Origin: Myxococcales bacterium
GTDB lineage: Bacteria; Myxococcota_A; Bradymonadia; UBA7976; UBA1532
DNA: 64,000 bases
Direction of reading: 5' to 3'
NCBI GenBank assembly: GCA_002731825.1
Contig: PCCS01000035.1
Location: forward strand, 1 to 64,000
Shown: in pieces, positions 57,504-64,000 of the stretch
Layout: the number at the start of each line of letters is the position of its first letter
Position numbering within the stretch: the stretch's first letter is position 1
The notes under the pieces: generated by a model
The model's database searches: none
What the model saw: the letters and a program-made list of their open reading frames with translations, nothing else
What the model was told of the DNA's origin: nothing
Translations under genes and position numbers: made by a program

Positions 57504-58599
57504 GAGGACCATCTACCCGTTTGCGATTGTCTCGAACTGTGCCCCAGGTCTGCTCCGCCTTGATAATCACCCGAAAGCGTTCTTCAGGCTTGTTGGCGAG
57601 CGGGCTACTATAGACCAACCTGACATCGTGTGGCCCTGCTTGAAGTCTGAGATCGATGACTGGCGTCCAGCCCCGAGACCGGCCGTCAATGAAAACTTCC
57701 GCTGCCGGCTTACTATTCAACCGCAACTGACCGAATCCTCGACTCGGACCTGAAATCGCTTGTCGTGTCACTTCGATGGGACCTCGTCTCTGCTCTAAGC
57801 GCTGTGTACCGAGACGTGCTTTGTAGCGTCTTTGCCCCTTCTTTACAGCCTCGTCTAACGCCTTTTGGGGTCCTGAGTCTAGGGAGGGCCTCGCGGCCCT
57901 CAGGGGCGTGTTTGTGCTGCGATGACCGATACCATTTGATTGTTTTTTCTTTGGGGGCAACGGCATGACGGCTCCGTCGAGAGCGGGCTCTAACCCCGCG
58001 CGCTGCCCAGCCTCTTTTGTCGACACGGGTGGGTCGATGAGCTCGGGCTCAGCTGAGACTGGCGCCAGGTGTGTCTTTGAGACTGAACGACCACTTTTTT
58101 GCAGCGGAATGGTCTTTGACTGTGTCGGCTCAGCAGACGTCTTCGCCGGCCGGGAGCCAGCAGATTGTCTGTCAGGCCGGCTGTCCTGCTGATCAGATGC
58201 ATCCAATGATCGGTCAAGCAAAGCCTGATAGCCGACATAGCCCACCCCAGCAAAGGCAAGTGCAGCGCACAAGAAGAGGCCCACGGACGCCAGGGATGCA
58301 TGGTTTCTTCTACGGTCAAACCTGCCCGAGACAGTGGCCATCCGCTTGGGCGGCGTGGGGGTAGTAAACGAGGGCGGTCTTGGCCGTCTTTCAATGGGTT
58401 CAAGTTCAGCCAATCCCTCACCCAGTACCACCAAAAGGTCTCGGGACGCCTGACTGCCTAAAAGGTGTCGAGCGTCATCAGCTGTAATCTCCTCGCCTTC
58501 GACAATCAGGGCGAGTCTCTCTTCAGTCAGCTGCTCGTCAACAGACCGATGATCTCTCAACGCCGCCGCCAGGTCACGCTCGAGTTGATTAATGTCCAT
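57496..58599 (-). CDS. Membrane PEGA protein, probable partner of the ECF sigma factor
   Basis: The 367-residue protein starts at ATG 58599, inside the sigma stop (TGATG). Residues 1-100 are helical and soluble, without the zinc HxxxCxxC motif of classical anti-sigma factors. One membrane helix (about 105-127) and a basic, Pro/Ser-rich linker follow; residues about 295-360 are a PEGA domain (LRLNSKPAAEVFIDGRSRGW). The coupled position suggests an anti-sigma-like membrane partner that reads an envelope signal. It converges on the protease gene with an 8-bp overlap of stops. Confidence 0.7.
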   Translation of the reverse strand: MDINQLERDLAAALRDHRSVDEQLTEERLALIVEGEEITADDARHLLGSQASRDLLVVLGEGLAELEPIERRPRPPSFTTPTPPKRMATVSGRFDRRRNHASLASVGLFLCAALAFAGVGYVGYQALLDRSLDASDQQDSRPDRQSAGSRPAKTSAEPTQSKTIPLQKSGRSVSKTHLAPVSAEPELIDPPVSTKEAGQRAGLEPALDGAVMPLPPKKKQSNGIGHRSTNTPLRAARPSLDSGPQKALDEAVKKGQRRYKARLGTQRLEQRRGPIEVTRQAISGPSRGFGQLRLNSKPAAEVFIDGRSRGWTPVIDLRLQAGPHDVRLVYSSPLANKPEERFRVIIKAEQTWGTVRDNRKRVDGPLK

Positions 58600-59195
58600 C
58601 AAGGCCCCCCTTCATCGAGCAACCCGCGGAGTTTGTCCAAGATGCGCATCTTACGCATCCGAACAGCTGACTTACTCTGACCCGTCGCAAGGGCCACCTC
58701 CGTCGCATTGAGTCCATCGACGTAGAAGAGTTTGAGACAGAGCTGTTCTTGTACGGGCAATGTGGCAACCGCTTGATTAAGCATGGACGTGGACTGAACA
58801 CGCGCGACGTGGTCTTCGGGCGTGACGGTGTCCGGGTCGGGTACCAGGGAGAGTAAGACATTGCCCCGCCGGTCGCGTACCAGTTTGGAGAACTGACGCT
58901 GAAAATATCGAAGTGCGACGGTATATAGCCAAGTGGTGAAGCGTGCGCGGCCCGAGTAGGTTCGCAGCCGACGGCCTTGGTCATCGAACAAAAACCCAAT
59001 ACAATCTTGGACATAATCATCCGCCTCCACAGGCTGCGAAGGCCTCCAGCGCGCGAAGGCCTTATTGAATGCATGCCGGATCACCGACCTGTATTTGGAA
59101 TCAAATTCCAAGACAGCTGTCGCCTCGCCATCGGATAAGGCCCTGGCGAATGCTAGATCATCGCTCGCTGAGTCGTCCGACGTCATGACATCCAT
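58599..59195 (-). CDS. ECF-family RNA polymerase sigma factor
   Basis: A 198-residue sigma factor. Region 2 (about 28-100) contains EFDSKYRSVIRHAFNKAF and YSGRARFTTWLYTVALRYFQ; region 4 (about 135-190) contains LPVQEQLCLKLFYVDGLNAT and EVALATGQSKSAVRMRKMRI. Region 3 is missing, as in ECF factors. The start has a weak SD. The stop overlaps the PEGA partner gene, so both are made together. Target genes are not evident. Confidence 0.9.
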   Translation of the reverse strand: MDVMTSDDSASDDLAFARALSDGEATAVLEFDSKYRSVIRHAFNKAFARWRPSQPVEADDYVQDCIGFLFDDQGRRLRTYSGRARFTTWLYTVALRYFQRQFSKLVRDRRGNVLLSLVPDPDTVTPEDHVARVQSTSMLNQAVATLPVQEQLCLKLFYVDGLNATEVALATGQSKSAVRMRKMRILDKLRGLLDEGGP

Positions 59196-59676
59196 CTAGA
59201 GTCGAGAAGGGGCCAAAGTGTAACAGATAGAGTCATCCGCAAACGCGGTGCACTCAGCCCAATTCGCACCAAATGGTCTCTGGCCGGCGACTTGAGGGGA
59301 TTCGGCAGACTGTCTTTGGGCTTCATTTCAGAGACCTGAACTGCAATAAAACTGCCATATTCAACAAACTGTCCTCGTGTCCAATTCAGTCAATTGATCT
59401 CAAAAACAAAGTCGTCCGCCAAGTTCACGGTACCACAAGGTCGGAAGAAAGATGTGGTCAGAGTCATACCGAAAGACATCTTAAGAGGCCGGAGAAACCA
59501 TTGAAAGCCTGTCGAGAAAAGATGAATTTTTAGCCCCGCGAGTCACTTAGTAACTATATTTTGAGTCACTTTTTAGTCGAGAAGTTAGATTGCGCGGCCA
59601 CCATACTGGGACTAAGATTGAACGGACTGAGGATTTTTTAGCCGCTAGCGGACAGTCTAGCGAAGTCGGAGAGGCC
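59196..59676. other. Intergenic region upstream of putA
   Basis: These 481 bp lie between the divergent starts of the sigma gene and putA. An 86-codon + frame (59273-59533) lacks an SD and family signs and looks spurious. The last 140 bp are AT-rich and hold a direct repeat at 59540-59571 and a TATATT at 59555-59560. The in-frame codons 59590-59676 could extend putA, but without a good SD. Confidence 0.5.
59540..59571. promoter_or_regulatory. Direct repeat GAGTCACTT upstream of putA
   Basis: Two identical 9-mers, 59540-59548 and 59563-59571, start 23 bp apart, close to two turns of the helix, so a protein could bind both on one face. They flank TATATT (59555-59560). The regulator is unknown. 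Confidence 0.4.
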
Positions 59677-62661
59677 ATGGCTGCAACTGAGGCCCGCATT
59701 CGGGAAATCGGAGAAGATTTATTCCGCCGAATGCGTGGGAATACACCCGGCGTCTTTAACAAAGCGTGGTGGAGCGGACAAATCTTAGAGTGGGCCATGA
59801 AGGACCCAGATTTCAAAACCGAAATGTTCAGATTTGTAGATGTCTTCCCTGTTTTGACATCGCCGGAAGAGGTCAACAGACACATACGAGAATATCTGCT
59901 CAAGCCGGGTATTAAAGTGCCGACAGTCATCAAGCTTGCTCTAAAAAGTGCAAATTTGGGCAAGATGGCCATGCGAATGGCGACGGCTCAGATCACAAAA
60001 AACCTTGAAGGTATGGCCAAGAACTTTATCGTTGGAACCGATGCGACCAGTGCGTTGCCAACACTCCGCGACCTACGCAAGCAGACGCAGGCGTTCACCG
60101 TCGATCTCCTTGGCGAAGCAACTGTAAGCGAACTTGAAGCCGCCGAATACGCTGAACGCTATGCGGCTCTCATCGATGGCCTTGCGGCGGAGTGCGCCAA
60201 CTGGAAAGAGACGGCGCTACTCGATCAAGACGATACGGGGTTCATTCCGCGGGTGAATATCTCCATCAAAGTCAGCGCTATGTATAGCCAATTCGACCCG
60301 CTGGACTTCGATCGGAGCGTGGAAGCCGCTGCGCAACGCTTGCTACCGCTGTTCCAAAAAGCAAAAGCCAAGGGTGTGTTCCTCAACTTGGACATGGAGC
60401 AACACACCTGCAAAGACATTACACTTGCTCTTTTTATGCGTGTTTTAGAGGATCCAAGCTTGGATGGCTATGACCATGCCGGTGTCGTCATTCAGGCCTA
60501 TCACCGACAGGCGGTCGCGGATCTGGAGTCCATTATCGGCTGGGCCAGGCTGACCAATAAGCGCATTACCGTGCGACTTGTAAAAGGCGCTTATTGGGAT
60601 TACGAGACGGTTAAGGCCGCACAAGAAGGCTGGGCAAGTCCCGTTTGGTTAAACAAAGGGGACTCCGATGTATGCTTTGAAAAGTGCGCATCGCTCATGC
60701 TCAAAAATCATCAATATATACGCAGCGCCATCGGAAGCCATAATGTCAGAAGTCTTGCCTATTCGATCGCGACCGCCGAGGCGCTCGGACTGGCCCCTAA
60801 CGCCTATGAGATCCAGTGCCTTTATGGCATGGCCGAACCAATCAAGGCCGCATGCATCGAAAGAGGACACCGGGTGCGTGTCTATTCGCCCGTCGGTGAA
60901 CTGATCCCAGGGATGGCGTACTTAGTCAGACGTCTCTTAGAAAATACCAGTAATGAAAGCTGGCTGCGCCAGGGATTCCAAGACAACCTGTCAGTCGACC
61001 AACTTCTGGCAAAACCAAAGGCGACTGATCACGACCCCATGCTTCGGAAAATTCCAGACGGGTGTACAGATGTCGACGCGCCCGGCCCACTCTTAAATGA
61101 ACCGCTGAGAGATTTCACAAAAGCACGTGCTCGGAGCGAATTCCGAGATGCATTAAATGCGGTGCAAGGCAACCTAGGTGGCGTCATTGGGCCCGTGATT
61201 GCTGGCGAGACCGTCGAGACATGTGAGACCCTAGATAGCGTTGACCCAGCCAATCCATCTGTATGCATAGCAACCGTTCATCTCGCTGGAATAGCAGAGG
61301 CGGATCACGCTCTCGAAACAGCAAAGGCGGCCTTCCCAGATTGGCAGAAGACACCCGCTCGAAAACGGGCAAACCTCTTATTTAAATTGGCGAATGCCAT
61401 GCGTCAGAAACGAGACCAGCTCTCAGCATTAATGGTCTTAGAGGTCGGGAAAACTTGGCGTGAGGCGGATGGAGATACGGCAGAGGCCATTGATTTCTGT
61501 GAATACTATGGCCGTGAAATGCTGAGACTCAGCAAGCCTAGGCTGATGCAGAATATACCTGGTGAACTGAATCATCTCGCCTATCGTGGACGGGGTGTGA
61601 CTGTCGTGATCGCACCATGGAACTTTCCGCTGGCCATCTATTGCGGGATGGTGAGCGCGGCACTGGTCACGGGTAATACGGTGATCGGAAAACCAGCTGA
61701 ACAATCCATGGCGATCGCAAGCGAATTTATGAAAATGGCCCTAGAGGTTGGCATCCCAGCTGATGTACTCCACTTCTTACCCGGTCGCGGTGAAGAGGTG
61801 GGTGAATATCTGGTCAAGCATGCAGACGTCTCAAATGTGGTCTTCACAGGGAGCAGAGCGGTGGGTCTGTCTATTTGGGCAGCTGCAGGGCAAACCCATC
61901 CAGGGCAGACGGTACTCAAACGGGTAGTCTGCGAGATGGGCGGAAAGAACGCCATTATCGTCGATAGCGATGCAGACTTAGATGAAGCTGTCCTAGGGGT
62001 GATTCACTCCGCGTTTAGCTTCGGGGGTCAGAAATGCAGCGCATGTAGCCGGGTGATCATACTGAGTGAGAACTACGATGCGTTCGTACCCAGGCTCATC
62101 GAGGCGACACGGAGTCTACACGTGGGCCAGCCGACCGATGCGGGCAGTGCCTTAGGTCCGCTTATCGACAGAGACTCTCAAGCGCGTTTGGACGCCGCCG
62201 TTCGAGACGCAAAGGAGCGTGAAATCCCCGTTCTTTTTCAACAAGATACCCAACCCAGAGACGGCTTCTTCTTTGGACCGACGATCATCGGACCGGTCGA
62301 CCCAAGAGACCCACTCGCTCAAGACGAATTCTTCGGTCCGTTGATCGTGCTGATCAAGGTCGACAGCTTCGAAGACGCAGTCGATGTACTCAACGACACG
62401 GATTACGCTCTGACCGGTGGCTTATTTAGTCGCTCTCCAAGTCGAATCGAGATGGCAAGGCAGGCGCTTCAGGTGGGCAACTTATACATCAACCGGAGCA
62501 TCACTGGCGCTGTGGTCGGCCGTCAACCTTTCGGTGGTGGGCAAATGAGCGGCGGGGGTACAAAAGCTGGGGGACCTGACTACTTAATCAATTTCCTAGA
62601 CCCCTATACCATCACCGAGAACACGCTTCGTCGAGGCTTTGCCCCGGATGCTGATGAGTGA
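59677..62661 (+). CDS. putA: Bifunctional proline dehydrogenase / glutamate-semialdehyde dehydrogenase
   Basis: A 994-residue enzyme that oxidises proline to glutamate. I start it at ATG 59677, with GGAG about seven bases upstream; TTG 59590 would add 29 residues. The proline dehydrogenase part (about 1-430) has FAD-barrel motifs IQAYHRQAVADL, VRLVKGAYWDYETV and IQCLYGMAEPI. The aldehyde dehydrogenase part (about 480-985) has VIAPWNFPLAI, Glu753 in CEMGGKNA and the nucleophile Cys787 in GGQKCSACSRV. It lacks the ribbon-helix-helix DNA-binding domain and the C-terminal extension of E. coli PutA, so it is a short, non-regulatory form. Substrate channelling is expected. Confidence 0.95.
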   Translation: MAATEARIREIGEDLFRRMRGNTPGVFNKAWWSGQILEWAMKDPDFKTEMFRFVDVFPVLTSPEEVNRHIREYLLKPGIKVPTVIKLALKSANLGKMAMRMATAQITKNLEGMAKNFIVGTDATSALPTLRDLRKQTQAFTVDLLGEATVSELEAAEYAERYAALIDGLAAECANWKETALLDQDDTGFIPRVNISIKVSAMYSQFDPLDFDRSVEAAAQRLLPLFQKAKAKGVFLNLDMEQHTCKDITLALFMRVLEDPSLDGYDHAGVVIQAYHRQAVADLESIIGWARLTNKRITVRLVKGAYWDYETVKAAQEGWASPVWLNKGDSDVCFEKCASLMLKNHQYIRSAIGSHNVRSLAYSIATAEALGLAPNAYEIQCLYGMAEPIKAACIERGHRVRVYSPVGELIPGMAYLVRRLLENTSNESWLRQGFQDNLSVDQLLAKPKATDHDPMLRKIPDGCTDVDAPGPLLNEPLRDFTKARARSEFRDALNAVQGNLGGVIGPVIAGETVETCETLDSVDPANPSVCIATVHLAGIAEADHALETAKAAFPDWQKTPARKRANLLFKLANAMRQKRDQLSALMVLEVGKTWREADGDTAEAIDFCEYYGREMLRLSKPRLMQNIPGELNHLAYRGRGVTVVIAPWNFPLAIYCGMVSAALVTGNTVIGKPAEQSMAIASEFMKMALEVGIPADVLHFLPGRGEEVGEYLVKHADVSNVVFTGSRAVGLSIWAAAGQTHPGQTVLKRVVCEMGGKNAIIVDSDADLDEAVLGVIHSAFSFGGQKCSACSRVIILSENYDAFVPRLIEATRSLHVGQPTDAGSALGPLIDRDSQARLDAAVRDAKEREIPVLFQQDTQPRDGFFFGPTIIGPVDPRDPLAQDEFFGPLIVLIKVDSFEDAVDVLNDTDYALTGGLFSRSPSRIEMARQALQVGNLYINRSITGAVVGRQPFGGGQMSGGGTKAGGPDYLINFLDPYTITENTLRRGFAPDADE

Positions 62662-62897
62662 TGCTATACCGAGTGATGAGAGGTGCCTTTGAGTGGATTC
62701 GAGGCCATTTCCGCAGGTGTCCCGGCTCGGGCGCATCAAGCAACCTTTCGACACACCACGGCTAAGCAGGCCCGCACCGGTGAGCAAAAGTGTCTCCGCC
62801 TTGGAATGCGAAAGCACCTAGTTGACACTCACCCTACGTCTACTGTAAGAATTTCGACAGAAACAATGCAACCACTGAGACGACAGCGGACGAGTTG
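62662..62897 (+). other. Intergenic gap after putA
   Basis: The 236 bp hold no recognisable gene or RNA. A short frame overlaps the next gene but has no SD. I see no clear terminator after putA. Confidence 0.4.
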
Positions 62898-63686
62898 ATG
62901 AAATTAAGTGCTGACCGACTTCGCATATTGCGCGAACGCGTACTACTTTTCGATGATTTCCAAGATGAGGAAATCTTAGACCTATTGCAGTTCGCCCAGA
63001 AAAAAGGATTCACAAGTGGGGATGTTCTCGTCCATGAGAATGAAAAAACAACCAGCATCTTCATCATAATCAGTGGTCAGGCTGAGGTGGTCCGTGATCA
63101 TCATGATGGGCCTGAAGTCCTCGCTCTTCTTGAGCCCGGTTCGACGGTTGGAGAAATGGCCATGGTCGATGGCGCTCCACGATCAGCGCGCGTGGTGGCC
63201 CGTGGCGATGGTGTCGTCTTGATCGTTGACGCAAGGCTCGTCAAAAATGTCGAGAATCATATTCTTCAAAAGTTCTACAAGAACCTGTCATCTATCTTGG
63301 TTCGTCGACTTCGTGCGGCCAATAAGAAAATGGAGGCTGTTGCCGCGCGTGGTTTAACGGATGCCAGTCTAGACAAACTCAAGCAGGCCGATCTGTCTGG
63401 GGTTGACTTAAGCGGTCTACGCGCGAAGCGAATCAATCTCGCGGGGGCAGACTTGAGAACCGCTGATCTGAGAGACGCCGATCTGAGGGGGGCAGACCTG
63501 CGCGGAGCCCGACTCGATGGCGCTAATTTAGCCGGTGCAAGTGTCAGCCGCGCACGGCCCCTGGATGTCGACACAGCTGACAGTTCAGCTGAGACAGACT
63601 TCAATGAGTCAACTGAGCATTATTGGGAACGTTTGATGAAAAGTCTGGCTCAAAGAGCCAAAACGACCGATGGCACCGATCCTTAA
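62898..63686 (+). CDS. Cyclic-nucleotide-binding-domain protein with pentapeptide repeats
   Basis: The 262-residue protein starts at ATG 62898; an earlier TTG is directly before it. Residues about 20-140 form a CRP-like cyclic-nucleotide-binding domain: GDVLVHENEKTTSIFIIISG, GSTVGEMAMVDGAPRSARVV. No helix-turn-helix follows. About ten pentapeptide units come next (about 162-215: ADLRTADLRDADLRGADLRG), which build a right-handed beta helix, then an acidic tail. It has no membrane helix. It could be a second-messenger-controlled scaffold. It is not part of an obvious operon. Confidence 0.88.
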   Translation: MKLSADRLRILRERVLLFDDFQDEEILDLLQFAQKKGFTSGDVLVHENEKTTSIFIIISGQAEVVRDHHDGPEVLALLEPGSTVGEMAMVDGAPRSARVVARGDGVVLIVDARLVKNVENHILQKFYKNLSSILVRRLRAANKKMEAVAARGLTDASLDKLKQADLSGVDLSGLRAKRINLAGADLRTADLRDADLRGADLRGARLDGANLAGASVSRARPLDVDTADSSAETDFNESTEHYWERLMKSLAQRAKTTDGTDP

Positions 63687-63858
63687 TTCCCCATTGAGCC
63701 TGGCCTTTTAACTGGCCAACAAAATCCGCTATCATTCGCAGACTTGGACATAGACCAAACAGAGAATCCGTTGATGCTCGCTAATAGTCCTTGACGGGAC
63801 CCATATGCGAGTGGTTCATCAAGTCTAAAATCATTGAATTCTAAGGAGGCGGAGTACC
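63687..63858 (+). other. Upstream region of the gamma-glutamyltransferase gene
   Basis: The 172 bp contain a small inverted repeat (TGGCC at 63701-63705, GGCCA at 63714-63718), possibly the end of the preceding transcript, and a TAAAAT-like element about 30 bases before the start. No convincing -35 is seen. Confidence 0.35.
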
Positions 63859-64000
63859 GTGTACGGAGTCATTTCCGCTGGGTCGACCCCAACGGCCGAA
63901 ACAGGCGCAAAGATCTTGGCCAATGGCGGGAATGCCATGGATGCCGCCGTGGGCGCTTGCTTCGCCGTAGCTGCTGGCGAACCCACTCTGACAAGTCTTG
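63859..64000 (+). CDS. Gamma-glutamyltransferase-like protein (5' part)
   Basis: The first 47 codons are present; the gene continues beyond the window. AAGGAGG (63843-63849) lies nine bases before the GTG. The translation begins MYGVISAGSTPTAETGAKIL and continues ANGGNAMDAAVGACFAVAAG, the classical N-terminal signature of the gamma-glutamyltranspeptidase family (ANGGNAxDAA). No signal peptide is visible, unlike the secreted glutathione-degrading enzymes; this fits cytosolic YwrD-like members. The catalytic Thr lies beyond the window. Confidence 0.82.
   Translation, partial: MYGVISAGSTPTAETGAKILANGGNAMDAAVGACFAVAAGEPTLTSL

Noticed and set aside
59273-59533. 86-codon frame before putA
   Set aside because: No SD, no family pattern, and unbiased codons; likely random.

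Overview
The window reads as chromosome of a Gram-negative bacterium of the former Deltaproteobacteria, most likely Myxococcota or the Bradymonadales group. Support: two large secreted proteins carry MopE-type D/N-rich metal-binding motifs, and both end in a MYXO-CTERM-like tail (Cys, hydrophobic helix, Arg-rich end). There are PKD and thrombospondin-3-like repeats, PEGA-domain proteins, eukaryote-type kinase folds, lpxC (outer membrane) and a complete Bat operon. Base composition is close to half GC. I saw no tRNA, rRNA, CRISPR array, transposase, integrase or prophage gene. Order and genus cannot be fixed from the sequence.

Layout. 1-274: mostly intergenic, with two hairpins and perhaps the tail of an incoming gene. 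275-8548 (-): a giant secreted PKD protein with a C-type lectin end. 8877-20527 (-): a tightly packed run, read from mreB to mreC, mreD, mrdA, rodA, trxA, hemX, hemA, hemC, cobA-hemD and a TAXI-like binding protein. It couples cell-wall elongation with early tetrapyrrole synthesis. 20744-22468 (+): a membrane-anchored parvulin chaperone. 22500-25528 (-): a coupled pair, a VWA-like protein and a zinc ribbon/pseudokinase/PP2C phosphatase fusion. 25637-29155 (-): histidine kinase, single-domain response regulator, histidine kinase. 29242-30651 (-): a lipoprotein and an HTH-like regulator. 30885-35194 (+): an unknown small protein, a MerR-TPR protein and a membrane pseudokinase with coiled coil and TPRs. 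35452-39781 (-): a PEGA protein, an exported TldD-like protein, a small lipoprotein and lpxC. 39902-41244 (+): an FGE-fold lipoprotein and a membrane TPR protein. 41241-42930 (-): an HtrA-like lipoprotein protease, a DUF1844 protein and a 66-residue protein. 43122-52378 (+): moxR, DUF58, a BatD-like accessory gene, batA, batB, a batC-like gene, batD and batE. 52399-57503: divergent secreted proteins, a terpene-cyclase-fold/MopE protein and a trypsin-like protease. 57496-59195 (-): an ECF sigma factor and its likely membrane partner. 59677-62661 (+): putA. 62898-63686 (+): a cyclic-nucleotide-binding/pentapeptide protein. 63859 to the window end (+): the start of a gamma-glutamyltransferase gene.

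How the genes work together. The housekeeping core is envelope building: MreBCD, PBP2 and RodA for rod shape, LpxC for lipid A, PpiD/SurA-like and HtrA-like proteins for envelope protein quality, and Bat proteins for a stress-linked periplasmic complex. Around it sits unusual signalling. There are two degenerate kinases (one fused to an apparently intact PP2C phosphatase and coupled to a VWA-like protein, one spanning the membrane), two histidine kinases sharing one receiver, and a sigma/PEGA membrane pair. The best candidate for something undescribed is the VWA-like plus zinc ribbon/pseudokinase/PP2C pair at 22500-25528. It looks like a compacted relative of the VWA-PP2C-kinase triads known from Ter-type stress systems.
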